A DNA stretch of 64,000 nt from Mesorhizobium ciceri biovar biserrulae WSM1271 (GCF_000185905.1 NC_014923.1:2565501-2629500); one strand, 5' to 3'; shown: positions 16,625 through 25,917, counted from the stretch's first letter. A program made the numbers and translations. Notes: generated by a model from the letters alone, not told the origin.

Positions 16625-17767
16625 ATGGCGCTTCACCTTTCGGCGGATGCTCCGGTCTCGGTCGCGGCGCCTCCACAGAAATATCTGTTCGGTCCGTTCG
16701 TCGATTTTTTCATGCTTGGCGGGAGCGCGTTCCTGATCCTGCCGATCCTGTATTTCGTGCCGCTCAAATATGAGGGCGTCGTGGCGCTGGCGGCGTTCTT
16801 GCTGTCGCATCTCATCAACCAGCCGCACTTTGCCCATTCCTACCAGATTTTCTATCGCAATTTCGCACGCAAGGTGCGCGGTGACGGATACGACAGAAGT
16901 CTCCAGATCCGCTACATCATCGCGGGCATTGCCGTCCCAATGATCATGGTCGCTTTCTTCGCCTATGGCTCCGTAACCGGCAACGCCCGCCTGCTGGGAT
17001 ATGCCACCAACGCGATGGGCTTTTTCGTCGGCTGGCACTACGTCAAGCAAGGCTATGGCATGCTGATGGTGGACGCGGTGCTGAAGCGCAAATTCTTCAG
17101 CGACCAGGACAAGAAAGCGCTGCTGTTCAACGGATATGCCGTGTGGCTGTTCGCCTGGCTCCAGACAAACGTGGTGATCACCGAAAGGCAGTACTGGGGC
17201 CTGGACTACTACACATTCGCTGTCCCGCCCTGGCTCCTCAACATCGCGCTCGCGGTCGCCGCTGCCTCCTCGGCGGCCACCGCCGTGATGTTCGTCAATC
17301 GCTGGCGCAAACATGGCGGCGCGCTGCCGTATAACGGCGTCGTCGCTTACGTCGTGTCGCTCTATGCCTGGATTCTGTTCGTGGCTCTAAATCCGCTTTG
17401 GCTGCTCGTGGTGCCGGCGCTCCATTCGTTGCAGTATCTGGCGGTCGTCTGGCGTTACCAGACCAATGTCGAGCGCGACCGCGCGGATGCCGTCAAGGAT
17501 CCGGAATTCAGGGTGCTGTCCATTCTTGGGCCGATGTACAGGCTGCGGGTGCTGATATTCATCGTCGCCGGCACAATTCTCGGTGCTCTCGGTTTCTGGC
17601 TCGTGCCGATGGCGCTGAGTGCCCTGGTTCCCTACGACAAACAGGTGCTCGGCTCGTCGCTTTTCCTCTTCATCGCGTGGATATTCATCAACGTGCACCA
17701 CTACTTCCTGGACAATGTGATGTGGCGTCGCGGCAACCCGGAAGTCTCGAAATATCTGTTCCGCTAA
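16625..17767 (+). CDS. Histidine-rich polytopic membrane protein, possible metalloenzyme
   Basis: A 380-residue protein with about eight to ten membrane segments. Histidines sit at membrane borders in a pattern seen in membrane di-iron or Brp/Blh-like oxygenases: His62, His68 and His71 (SHLINQPHFAHSY), His138 (GWHYVKQGYG), His267 (ALHSLQYL) and His358-His359 with Asp363 (HHYFLDNVMWRRGNPEVSKY). I do not recognise a named family with confidence. The start has GGGAGAAGG upstream. It follows the pilus arm after a 219-base gap holding a terminator of opposite orientation, so it is probably an independent gene. Oxygenase or desaturase chemistry is inferred from the histidine pattern only. Confidence 0.72.
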   Translation: MALHLSADAPVSVAAPPQKYLFGPFVDFFMLGGSAFLILPILYFVPLKYEGVVALAAFLLSHLINQPHFAHSYQIFYRNFARKVRGDGYDRSLQIRYIIAGIAVPMIMVAFFAYGSVTGNARLLGYATNAMGFFVGWHYVKQGYGMLMVDAVLKRKFFSDQDKKALLFNGYAVWLFAWLQTNVVITERQYWGLDYYTFAVPPWLLNIALAVAAASSAATAVMFVNRWRKHGGALPYNGVVAYVVSLYAWILFVALNPLWLLVVPALHSLQYLAVVWRYQTNVERDRADAVKDPEFRVLSILGPMYRLRVLIFIVAGTILGALGFWLVPMALSALVPYDKQVLGSSLFLFIAWIFINVHHYFLDNVMWRRGNPEVSKYLFR

Positions 17768-17786
17768 CCCTCAGTCCGTTGGATGT

Positions 17787-18734
17787 TCAGTCCCGCAGGA
17801 GATCGAACATCAGCTTGAAGAAGCGGTCCGCGTCGACCTCATGGGCGATGCGGGCATTGTCCTTTTCACCGCGCTCGCCCCAGTAGTCGGCGATGGTCGC
17901 GCCGAAGGCGTAGGTGCCGGACAGATCGACGCCGATATGGGCAGGGCGCGTGCGCACCAAAGTCGGGTCGATGGCCAGCGCCAGCGCCAGCGGATCGTGC
18001 ATGGCGCCGCCGACGCCCATCGAGTTGCGGTGCAGCTTCTCGTAGAACAGCAGCCAGTCGTTGACGAGCCGGCCGAGCGGCGTGTCGATGGTGGCGAGTT
18101 CGGCATATTGCGGCGCCTCGATCAGCACCTGCATGGTGACGTCGAGGCCGACCATCAGGATCGGCACGCCGCTGTCCAGCACGATCTTCAGCGCTTCGGG
18201 ATCGCAGAACGCGTTGAATTCGGTCGGCGTGATGATCTCGCTCTTGCGGTAGAACACGCCGCCCATCCAGATCAGTTCCTTGATCTTGGGCAGCACGTCG
18301 CGATGCTTGAGGATCATCAGGCCGATATTGCTGAGCGGGCCGGTGGCAACGACCAGGATCGGTTCGGGCGCGGCGCGCAGCCTGTCGGCCAGGAAATCGA
18401 CGGCATGCTGGTCAACCGGCTTGATCGTCGCCTGCGGCAGGTAGGGCGAGCCCTCGAGCCCGCTCGGGCCATCGGCGGTGCCGAGCACCAGCGGGCGCGC
18501 CAGCGGACGGTGGCAGCCCTGCGCGACAGGCACGTCGCCGGCGCCGATATACTCCAGGATGCGCAAGGCATTGGCGGTCGTCTTCTCGACCTCCGCATTG
18601 CCGCAGGTCGTGGTGACGCCGATGAGTTCGATGGCCGGCGAGCGATGCGCCATGACCAGCGCGATGGCGTCGTCGTGGCCGGGGTCGCAGTCGAACAGGA
18701 TAGGAGTTGGCTTGGTCATCATGTCGTCTTTCAC
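17787..18734 (-). CDS. Inosine-uridine preferring nucleoside hydrolase (second copy)
   Basis: A 315-residue nucleoside hydrolase. The N-terminal calcium and ribose site reads DCDPGHDDAIAL (about residues 14-25), the canonical DxDxGxDDA motif. VATGPLSNIGLMI and the AMHDPLALALAID segment later in the chain also fit. The family cleaves the N-glycosidic bond of nucleosides to base and ribose. The first start GTG 18734 overlaps the upstream gene's stop as GTGA; ATG 18722 is an alternative. It is the last gene of the nucleoside importer operon. Confidence 0.9.
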   Translation of the reverse strand: MKDDMMTKPTPILFDCDPGHDDAIALVMAHRSPAIELIGVTTTCGNAEVEKTTANALRILEYIGAGDVPVAQGCHRPLARPLVLGTADGPSGLEGSPYLPQATIKPVDQHAVDFLADRLRAAPEPILVVATGPLSNIGLMILKHRDVLPKIKELIWMGGVFYRKSEIITPTEFNAFCDPEALKIVLDSGVPILMVGLDVTMQVLIEAPQYAELATIDTPLGRLVNDWLLFYEKLHRNSMGVGGAMHDPLALALAIDPTLVRTRPAHIGVDLSGTYAFGATIADYWGERGEKDNARIAHEVDADRFFKLMFDLLRD

Positions 18735-19744
18735 GCCGCCCGCTCGTAGCGCGCTATGGTTTTCTTGAAGCCGTCGAGGAAACGCCGGCCGTCCAGGCCG
18801 GTGCAGATGCGGGTGGTCTTGGGCCCGCCGCCGGGCAGCAATTGCCGGCCGCGATAGGCGACGGTCTGGCCGCGCGCCAGCCGGCCGTCGAGCACGACGT
18901 CGGCGAACAGCGGCTCGGTCATCGTCGCCAGGCCGGGATCGAAAGCCAGCGCCACGGTGATCACGTCATCCATCGGGAACCCGACGAGGTCGAAGAATTC
19001 GCGCCAGATGTCGATGTAGATCGGGAAGCTGTCGGCGATCATCTCAAGGACGGGATTGTCCCTGGCGACGGCCTGCATGTCGGCGATGTCGTCGCGCGTC
19101 AGCATCGAGTCGGCGACGCGGTTGTCCTCGCAGATGTCGAGGGGGACGAGGATCTTCTCGACATCGGCGTTGAGCACGATGCGCGACGCCTCCGGATCGG
19201 CCCAGATGTTGTATTCCGACAGGGGTGTGATGTTGCCCGGCGTCTGGAAATTGCCGCCGAGCACGATCAGCCGCTTGAGTGCACCGGTCAATCGCGGCTC
19301 CTGCAACAGCGCCATCGCCGCGTTGGTCAGCGGGCCGGTCGTCACCAGCGTGATCTCGCCCGGATTGGCCATGACCGTCTCGATTATGAAATCGACCGCA
19401 TGTCCCGACGTGGCCTGCCGCACCGGCGTCGGCGCCGGCGGGTTGAACTTCTTCAGGCGATCGCCGAAGCGGGCAACGAGCCGCTTTTCGAAATGCACCG
19501 GCGCCTCCATGTCGGCCTTGGCGTTGCCGACGATCGGCCGCCACGCGCCGGCGTGAACCGGGATGTCGTCACGCCCGGCGAGCGTCAGCGTGTTGAGGAC
19601 GACGTTGGTGACCTGTTCGATCGGGCCGGCCGCACCGGTCACGGTGGTCACGCCCTCGAGCCGGAGTTTGGGATTGACCGCTGCAAACAGCACGGCGAGA
19701 ATATCGTCGCCGGCTGAATCCACGTCGAGGATTATGCGTTCCAT
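18731..19744 (-). CDS. Nucleoside hydrolase (first copy)
   Basis: A 337-residue nucleoside hydrolase family member. The motif is ILDVDSAGDDILAVLF at the N-terminus (DxDxAGDD instead of DPGxDDA), with VTTGPLTNAAMAL and PLSEYNIWADPEA further on. The two hydrolases in the operon share the fold but clearly differ, so they probably prefer different nucleosides. ATG 19744 is the natural start; a longer reading to 20125 would overlap the permease gene. It begins 11 bases after the permease stop. Confidence 0.88.
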   Translation of the reverse strand: MERIILDVDSAGDDILAVLFAAVNPKLRLEGVTTVTGAAGPIEQVTNVVLNTLTLAGRDDIPVHAGAWRPIVGNAKADMEAPVHFEKRLVARFGDRLKKFNPPAPTPVRQATSGHAVDFIIETVMANPGEITLVTTGPLTNAAMALLQEPRLTGALKRLIVLGGNFQTPGNITPLSEYNIWADPEASRIVLNADVEKILVPLDICEDNRVADSMLTRDDIADMQAVARDNPVLEMIADSFPIYIDIWREFFDLVGFPMDDVITVALAFDPGLATMTEPLFADVVLDGRLARGQTVAYRGRQLLPGGGPKTTRICTGLDGRRFLDGFKKTIARYERAA

Positions 19745-19755
19745 AAAGGCTTCCT

Positions 19756-20742
19756 TCACTGGGGATTTTTGCCGCCGGGTTCGGTGTTCCTGTCTACCGA
19801 CAGCAGTTTCCGCATCGATTCCAGCGTCTCCGCGATGATCCTCGGGCGCGCCCGGTAGGACAGCGCGAACAATGCGATCAGCGCGACGACATAGGGGACG
19901 GTGAGAACCAGGTAGGACGGATAGCCAAACGTCTGCAGGCGCAACGAAAAGGCATCGGCGAAGCCGAACAGCAGGCAGCCGGCCAGCACCTTCAGCGGAT
20001 CGCCGTTGGAAAAGATCAGGATCGCCACCGCCATGAAACCACGGCCCGACGACATGTTTTCGGTGAACATGGTGATGTAGCCGAGGGACAGATGCGCGCC
20101 GGCGAGGCCCGCCAGCAATCCGCACAGCAGGGATGCGATGTAGCGGACGCGGGTGATCGAGATGCCAAGCGCCTCGGCGGCTTCCGGCTTTTCGCCGACG
20201 ACGCGGATATAGAGGCCGAGCCGCGTCCTGTTGTAGCAGACGACCAGCAGCGGCACGGCGATGAAGGCGGCATAGACGAGCGGCGTGAAGCCGGAGATCA
20301 GCGGCGCCCAGGAGCCGAGAAGGTCGCGGGCGCCGGGCAGCTGGACTTTCGGCAGGCCGACGATGCCGTGACCGACGATCGAACCGCGCGTGCCGAAGAT
20401 CGCTTTCATCAGCGAGATCGTCATGCCGCCGGCCAGGATGTTGAGCGCCAGCCCGACGACAACTTCATTGGCCTTGAAGCTCACCACCAGGACAGCAAAA
20501 ACCAGGGCGAAGACGAGCGCCGCCGCAACGCCGCAGGCGACGCCCGCCAGTGCGGAACCGGTCCAGATCGAACCAAGGACGGCGAAGAAGGCGCCGACCA
20601 GCATCTGCCCCTCGAGGCCGATGTTGAAGATGCCGGCCTTGGTGGTGAACGAGCCGCCAAGCGCGACCAGAAGGATGGGCGCGGTGGTGCGAAGCGTCGC
20701 CGCGATCAGCGCGACGTTGATGAGCTTGTCTAGAATTTCCAT
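19756..20742 (-). CDS. Nucleoside ABC transporter permease (BPD_transp_2), second subunit
   Basis: A 328-residue permease of the LivH/RbsC/YufQ type with eight or more membrane segments. GGSFTTKAGIFNIGLEGQML near residues 30-49 and the AEALGISITRVRYIASLLCG coupling loop near 195 are typical of the nucleoside branch that works with BMP-family binding proteins. Its start overlaps the previous permease gene by 13 bases. With the upstream permease it forms the heterodimeric membrane channel. Confidence 0.92.
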   Translation of the reverse strand: MEILDKLINVALIAATLRTTAPILLVALGGSFTTKAGIFNIGLEGQMLVGAFFAVLGSIWTGSALAGVACGVAAALVFALVFAVLVVSFKANEVVVGLALNILAGGMTISLMKAIFGTRGSIVGHGIVGLPKVQLPGARDLLGSWAPLISGFTPLVYAAFIAVPLLVVCYNRTRLGLYIRVVGEKPEAAEALGISITRVRYIASLLCGLLAGLAGAHLSLGYITMFTENMSSGRGFMAVAILIFSNGDPLKVLAGCLLFGFADAFSLRLQTFGYPSYLVLTVPYVVALIALFALSYRARPRIIAETLESMRKLLSVDRNTEPGGKNPQ

Positions 20743-21770
20743 CGCCGCTCCCCTGCCTGGCTGTCGCCGCGCTTTCTCACCAGCACCTGGGCCGACACGC
20801 TGAGGATGATCAGCGCCTGGATCACGGTGATGATCTCGCGCGACGCGCTGGTGTCGACCTCAAGCAGCAGCGATCCGTTGCGCAGGGCGCCGAAGAACAG
20901 TGCGGTGAAGATGGTGGCGACAGGCGAGCCATTGGCAAGCAGGGCGGCGATCAGCCCGTCGAAGCCGAAACCGGGGGCAAATCCTTCCATGAAGCGGTGA
21001 TGGACGCCGAGCGTCTCGACGCCGCCGGCCAGCCCGCCGACGGCCCCTGAAAGCAGCAGGACCAGGAAACCCTGCCGTTTCACGTTGACGCCGCCATATT
21101 CGGCGAATTTCGGCGCCGAACCGACCATCGTGACGCCGTAACCCCATCTGGTGTAGCGGAAGACAAGGGCTACGCCGACCGCCAGCACCAGGCCAATGAC
21201 TAGGCCCCAGTTCAACCGCGAGAAGGCGAAGATCTCCGGCAGATAGGATGTCGCCAGGATCGGCGGCGTCTCCGACCAGCCGCCCGGCCGCTTGAACAGG
21301 AAGATGGTGAAATAGGATGTGAGCAGCACCGCCACGTAGTTCGACAGGATCGTCGAGACGACCTCGTTGGTGTTGTAGCGGGCGCGGAAATAGGCGGGGA
21401 TGGCGACCCAGGCCGCCCCCGCCACGACCGCCAGCGCCAGTGCTGCCAGCGTGTGAATGCCCGCGGGCAGGGGCATGGCAAAGCCGACCCAGGCGGCGGC
21501 GAAGCCGCCGAGGAACAGCTGGCCCTCGATGCCGACGTTGAACATGCCGCCGCGCAAGCCGATGCAGGCAGCGACACCGCAGATCAGGATCGGCGTCGTC
21601 TGCAGCAAGGTCCCGGCAATCTTCTCCTGATCGCCGAAGGCGCCGCGCAACAGTGTCATGAACACACGCACCGGGCTTTCGCCGACCATGAGGATGATGA
21701 TCGCGCCCATCAGCAGTGCCACGCCGATGGCGATGACCTGGCCGGAAACGGCATGCAAATGGTCTTTCAT
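20730..21770 (-). CDS. Nucleoside ABC transporter permease (BPD_transp_2), first subunit
   Basis: A 346-residue permease, paralogous to the next gene. It has about eight to ten membrane segments and the LRGGMFNVGIEGQLFLGGFA element near residues 72-91, matching the FNIGLEGQ motif of its partner. The ATG overlaps the ATPase stop as ATGA. The family (YufP-like) imports purine or pyrimidine nucleosides with a BMP-type binding protein. Confidence 0.92.
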   Translation of the reverse strand: MKDHLHAVSGQVIAIGVALLMGAIIILMVGESPVRVFMTLLRGAFGDQEKIAGTLLQTTPILICGVAACIGLRGGMFNVGIEGQLFLGGFAAAWVGFAMPLPAGIHTLAALALAVVAGAAWVAIPAYFRARYNTNEVVSTILSNYVAVLLTSYFTIFLFKRPGGWSETPPILATSYLPEIFAFSRLNWGLVIGLVLAVGVALVFRYTRWGYGVTMVGSAPKFAEYGGVNVKRQGFLVLLLSGAVGGLAGGVETLGVHHRFMEGFAPGFGFDGLIAALLANGSPVATIFTALFFGALRNGSLLLEVDTSASREIITVIQALIILSVSAQVLVRKRGDSQAGERRWKF

Positions 21771-23344
21771 GATGCGGTCTCCGCGGCGAATTCCGGCGCG
21801 GCCACGCCTGCCATCATCATGCCGATGCGCTCCTCGTCGGCGTCATCGCCAGAGACCTCGCCCATGATCCGCCCGTTGAACATCACCAGGATGCGGTCGG
21901 CAAGGGCGGCCAGTTCGTCGAGTTGCACGGAAATCACCAGGATCGCGCGGCCGGCGGCGCGCTGGCGCATGATCTCGTCATGAATGGCCTCCTGGGCGCC
22001 GATGTCGACGCCGCGCGTCGGCTGGTCGATCAGCAGGAAATCGGCGCCATCGGTGAATTCGCGTGCCAGAACGACCTTCTGGATGTTTCCGCCCGAAAGC
22101 CGCTTGACCGCATCGCTCGGTCCGCGCGCGCGAATATCGAAGCTCTTGATCAGCGTTTCGGCGTTTTGATTTATGGCATTCCAGTTGAGCATGCCGCCAC
22201 GACTCCATGGTGCGCGATGCTGGCGGCCCATCAGGGTGTTGGCCGCTATCGAAGCGTTGCGATCGACCCCGCGTACCATGCGGTCGCCTGGAACATGGGC
22301 GAGGCCTGCCTGGCGGATCGCGGCGGGCGAGAGATCGGTGAGATTCTGGCCCTTCAGCCAGGCCCCGCCATGGCTTGCCGGCCGCAGGCCCGAAAGCACT
22401 TCCGCCAGCTCCGTCTGTCCATTGCCGGCCACACCCGCGATTCCCACCACCTCGCCGGAGCGGACCGTGAAACTGGCATCGCGAAGAGCCGGCAGCAGGC
22501 GATCGTCGCGCGCCCACAGATCCTTCACTTCGAGCACTACGTCGCCGTGCAGCGAAGCGCGCGGCCGGCGGTCGAAGCTCACTTCGCGGCCGACCATCAT
22601 GTGCACCAACTCGTCCTTGCTGAGCTCGGCCGTCGGCCGGGTCGCCACCTTCCTGCCGTTGCGCAGCACCGTCACCGTGTCGGACACTTCCATCACCTCT
22701 TCCAGGTGGTGCGAAATGAAGATCACCGTCATGCCTTCGGCCACGAAGCTGCGCAACGTCTGGAACAATTCACGGCTCTCCTGCGGCGTCAGCACGGCGG
22801 TCGGTTCATCGAGGATGATGGTGCGCGCGCCGCGCACCAGGACCTTCAGGATTTCGATGCGCTGTTCTATGCCGACCGAGAGCAACCCGACGCGCTCGGT
22901 CGGATCGACCTGCAGGCCGAAGCGCTTCGACAGGTCGCGCGTTCGCGCCACCTGCGCAGCGTGGTCGATCAGTCCATGGCGACGGATTTCCATGCTGAGA
23001 AAGACGTTGTCGGCAACCGAGAGCGAGGGAACCAGCTTGAAATGCTGGTGAACCATGCCGAGGCCGGCCTTTATCGCCACGGACGGGTCGGCGATCACGA
23101 TCTCTTCACCGTTCAGCCGGATCGAGCCTTCGTCCGGCTGCAAGAGGCCGAACAGGATGTTCATCAGCGTCGTCTTGCCGGCACCGTTCTCGCCGATGAT
23201 GGCGTGGATCTCGCCGCGGCGGACCGCAAGATCGATGCCGTCATTGGCGACGAATGCGCCAAAACGCTTGGTGATGCCAGTCAACTCGACGGCCATCGCG
23301 GCATTGCTGTGGAGGGTCGGCGACCCCGGCGTGTTCGACAACAT
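21767..23344 (-). CDS. Nucleoside ABC transporter ATPase with two ABC domains
   Basis: A 525-residue fused ATPase like RbsA or YufO. The first domain has Walker A GENGAGKTTLMN, signature LSVGIEQRIEI and Walker B TIILDEPTAVLTPQ. The second has a degenerate Walker A (GVAGNGQTEL), signature LSGGNIQKVV and the DFLLIDQPTRGVDIGAQ segment. That asymmetry is normal for the family. I prefer ATG 23344, with GCGAGAG upstream; 23296 and 23380 are other in-frame starts. It powers the two permeases that follow. Confidence 0.92.
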   Translation of the reverse strand: MLSNTPGSPTLHSNAAMAVELTGITKRFGAFVANDGIDLAVRRGEIHAIIGENGAGKTTLMNILFGLLQPDEGSIRLNGEEIVIADPSVAIKAGLGMVHQHFKLVPSLSVADNVFLSMEIRRHGLIDHAAQVARTRDLSKRFGLQVDPTERVGLLSVGIEQRIEILKVLVRGARTIILDEPTAVLTPQESRELFQTLRSFVAEGMTVIFISHHLEEVMEVSDTVTVLRNGRKVATRPTAELSKDELVHMMVGREVSFDRRPRASLHGDVVLEVKDLWARDDRLLPALRDASFTVRSGEVVGIAGVAGNGQTELAEVLSGLRPASHGGAWLKGQNLTDLSPAAIRQAGLAHVPGDRMVRGVDRNASIAANTLMGRQHRAPWSRGGMLNWNAINQNAETLIKSFDIRARGPSDAVKRLSGGNIQKVVLAREFTDGADFLLIDQPTRGVDIGAQEAIHDEIMRQRAAGRAILVISVQLDELAALADRILVMFNGRIMGEVSGDDADEERIGMMMAGVAAPEFAAETAS

Positions 23345-23432
23345 GGCTCTCGCAGATTGGACACTGATCCGCCGCGGCAAGCCGCGGCGGATCAGTCTAG
23401 CGCTTTCTTGGGAGGGAGGCGCTGGTGTTGGC

Positions 23433-24437
23433 TTATTTCGCCTTGGCGATCACGATCTTGCCGTCGACGATGCCCTTTTTGATCTCGTCGAGCTTGGCGG
23501 TCATCTCTGCCGGGATCTTGGCGGCGATGTCATCGCAGACCTTGACCTCGACACCGCCCGAGGCGAGGTCGAAAGTGCGGGTGCCGGCGGTGATCTTGCG
23601 GCCCTCGACCTCGTCCTTGATCAGCGTATAGACGGCGATGTCGCCGCGCTTCAGCATGCTGGCGAGCACATTTCCGGGGGCCGAGCCGCACATGTCGATG
23701 TCGACGCCGATCGAATATTTGTCGACCGCGGCACTTGCCTGCATCACGCCTTCACCCGTCGGGCCGGCGACGTTGTAGACAATGTCGGAGCCTTGGCCGT
23801 AAAGCGCCTGGGCAAGTTCGCTTCCCTTGGCCGGGTCGTCGAAGGTTCCGGCGAAGACGGAGTTCACCTTGACGTCGGGCGCGGCATATTTGGCGCCTTG
23901 CTCGTAGCCGCCCAGGAAGTTGCGGATCACCGGGATATCGCGGCCGCCGACAAAGCCGATGGCCTTGCCGTCGCCGATCTTGTCGAAGGCGGTGCCCTTG
24001 GCTTCGATCATGCCGGCAAGCGCGCCGGCGACGAAGGATCCCTGCTCCTCGGCGAAATTGGCGTAGATCATCTTGGGGTTGTCGAGGACGCCATCGATGA
24101 ACACGAAGCGTTGGTCAGGATATTCGGCGCTGACCTTTTGCAGCGAGTCCACCAGCTCCCAGCCCATCACGAAGATCAGGTCGTACTGTTTGCCCTTGGC
24201 AAGATTCTCGAACTGCTGCTGGTAGTCGAGCGCGCGATTGCCGGTGTCGACCAGCTTGAGATCGATGCCGAAATCGGTCTTGGCCTTGTTGAGGCCGTTG
24301 ACGATCGAAACGCCAAAACCCTGTGCAAAGTATCCCGAGATGGCGGCCACGGAAACCTTGGCCTGTGCGGCGGCCGGTCCGAACGAAATGGCAAGCATCG
24401 TGCCGGCCAGGAATAAACTCTTGAGCGCCCTTTTCAT
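23433..24437 (-). CDS. BMP-family nucleoside-binding protein
   Basis: A 334-residue periplasmic protein of the Bmp/PnrA (basic membrane protein, Med) family. A signal peptide covers about residues 1-24 (ISFGPAAAQA). Family features include FVDGVLDNPK-like text (FVFIDGVLDNPKMIYANFAE in two parts), GFVGGRDIPVIRNFLGGYEQG and DIVYNVAGPTGEGVMQA. Members bind purine nucleosides or related compounds. AAGGGGA precedes the ATG. About 90 bases lie between its stop and the ATPase gene, and an operator-like word lies 83 bases upstream of the start. Confidence 0.9.
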   Translation of the reverse strand: MKRALKSLFLAGTMLAISFGPAAAQAKVSVAAISGYFAQGFGVSIVNGLNKAKTDFGIDLKLVDTGNRALDYQQQFENLAKGKQYDLIFVMGWELVDSLQKVSAEYPDQRFVFIDGVLDNPKMIYANFAEEQGSFVAGALAGMIEAKGTAFDKIGDGKAIGFVGGRDIPVIRNFLGGYEQGAKYAAPDVKVNSVFAGTFDDPAKGSELAQALYGQGSDIVYNVAGPTGEGVMQASAAVDKYSIGVDIDMCGSAPGNVLASMLKRGDIAVYTLIKDEVEGRKITAGTRTFDLASGGVEVKVCDDIAAKIPAEMTAKLDEIKKGIVDGKIVIAKAK

Positions 24438-24519
24438 GTCATTCCCCTTCAGCTTTTTTCAGCTTTTGAAGCCACGCTTTGACCATCCCCCACACATCGC
24501 CGGGACAACGGCGAGTTCG

Positions 24520-24534
24520 TTGATGGTCATATGA
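24520..24534. promoter_or_regulatory. Shared operator-like word, copy 1
   Basis: TTGATGGTCATATGA lies between the divergent BMP-importer operon and the DUF1185 pair. The identical 15 bases recur at 36643-36657, and close variants lie at 29426-29440 and 29581-29595. TCATATGA inside it is a perfect palindrome. A further imperfect dyad, TTGACAAATGTCGA, lies at 24617-24630 before the DUF1185 genes. Confidence 0.6.
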
Positions 24535-24690
24535 GTTTAGGAGCGGCTTAACAGGCTGTCAATCGTCATCCGATGCAGTTTTCTTGGCCCTTCGTCCGCT
24601 TGCCCGACGTCTGTGCTTGACAAATGTCGATAGGCATAATTGTTGATACTCTAACGAGTTTTATGAACGGCGGGATGAAGGAAGAGAACA

Positions 24691-25275
24691 ATGCCGGCTG
24701 TGGTGGTCAGGAAATTTCTGGTTCAGATCGAAGAGATATTCCATGAGGGCGGACCCCACGCGGCACGCCCGCTCAAGCGAGGCGCGATCGTCGCGGTCAT
24801 CGCCAACCCTTTTGCCGGACGCTATGTCGAAGAGATCACCGGCTTCATGGAAGACCTGAAGCCGCTCGGTCTCGATATGGCTCGGCGCCTGATCGACGCC
24901 ATTGGTGAGGGCGGCCAGGCCATCGAAGGTTATGGCAAGGGTGCCATAGTCGGCGCCGCCGGCGAGCTTGAACATGGCGCGCTCTGGCACAATCCGGGCG
25001 GCTACGCGATGCGCGAACTGCTCGGCAATGCCAAGGCGATCGTGCCTTCGACCAAGAAAGTCGGCGGCCCCGGAACGCGCATCGACATCCCGATCACGCA
25101 CATAAACGCCTCCTATGTGCGCAGCCATTTCGATGCGATCGAGATCGGCATTGCCGATGCGCCGCGCAGCGACGAAATGGCGGTCATCCTGGCGATGACC
25201 ACCGGCGGACGCGTCCATGCACGGGTCGGCGGCCTTGCCGCCGCCGACATCAAGGGCGAGGACGGATTGCGATGA
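24691..25275 (+). CDS. DUF1185 (amino acid synthesis family) protein, first of a pair
   Basis: A 194-residue protein of the family named amino acid synthesis (DUF1185), whose biochemical function I do not know. Conserved text includes IVAVIANPFAGRYVEEITGF (about 33-52), GAAGELEHGALWH and VRSHFDAIEIGIADAPRSDE. GAAGAGAA precedes the ATG. The stop overlaps the second copy's start as ATGA, so both are made together, perhaps as a complex. They diverge from the BMP importer, and a shared operator word lies between. No membrane or signal sequence is visible, so the product is cytoplasmic. Confidence 0.85.
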   Translation: MPAVVVRKFLVQIEEIFHEGGPHAARPLKRGAIVAVIANPFAGRYVEEITGFMEDLKPLGLDMARRLIDAIGEGGQAIEGYGKGAIVGAAGELEHGALWHNPGGYAMRELLGNAKAIVPSTKKVGGPGTRIDIPITHINASYVRSHFDAIEIGIADAPRSDEMAVILAMTTGGRVHARVGGLAAADIKGEDGLR

Positions 25276-25856
25276 GCCCGGAAATCCGCCGTATCATCAC
25301 CATCGTCGAGGAAACCCGGATCGAAGGCGGGCGGCCTGTCGATCCGCCGACGCGGCGTGCCGCAGCCATTGCGGTCATCCGCAACCCCTATGTGGGTACC
25401 TACGTCGAGGATCTGTCGGCACTCAGCGCCATCGGCGAAGCGTTGGGCGAAATCTTGCCCAGGCGCGCCGTCGCTGCTCTGGGCATTGCCGGCGACCGGG
25501 TCGAGAGCTTCGGCAAGGCGGCCGCCGTCGGCGCCGATGGCGAGCTCGAACATGCCGCCGCCATCCTTCATCCAAAGCTCGGCGCCCCGTTCCGCGATGT
25601 GCTCGGCAAGGGCGCCGCGCTCATTCCTTCATCGAAGAAGCGCGGCGGCCTCGGCGTGCCGCTCGATATTCCGCTCGGCCACAAGGACGCGGCGCGGGTG
25701 CGCAGCCATTTCGACGGCATGGAGGTTCGTGTTCCCGACGCACCGCGTGCCGACGAGATCGTCGTCGCTATCGCCGTCACCGATTCCGGCAGGCCGCACC
25801 CGCGCGTCGGCGGACTGACCAAAGACAAGGTCGTCGGCAAGGACGGCGTCAGCTAG
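25272..25856 (+). CDS. DUF1185 (amino acid synthesis family) protein, second of a pair
   Basis: A 194-residue paralogue of the preceding gene, of identical length. Shared blocks are AIAVIRNPYVGTYVEDLS, GADGELEHAAAIL, PSSKKRGG and VRSHFDGMEVRVPDAPRADE. Divergence between the copies is large, so the duplication is old and the two chains probably have distinct roles. The ATG lies inside the previous stop (ATGA). The next 213 bases hold hairpins but no gene. Confidence 0.85.
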   Translation: MSPEIRRIITIVEETRIEGGRPVDPPTRRAAAIAVIRNPYVGTYVEDLSALSAIGEALGEILPRRAVAALGIAGDRVESFGKAAAVGADGELEHAAAILHPKLGAPFRDVLGKGAALIPSSKKRGGLGVPLDIPLGHKDAARVRSHFDGMEVRVPDAPRADEIVVAIAVTDSGRPHPRVGGLTKDKVVGKDGVS

Positions 25857-25917
25857 GATAACCGACATTCAGGCGATGCCGGCCTGCAAACGTTGATTTC
25901 CTGCGCTTCCCGTGCTC

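Noticed and set aside
21923..23482. A 519-codon plus-strand open frame
   Set aside because: It is antisense to the two-domain ABC ATPase; composition (many His, Arg, Gln) is typical of a shadow frame.
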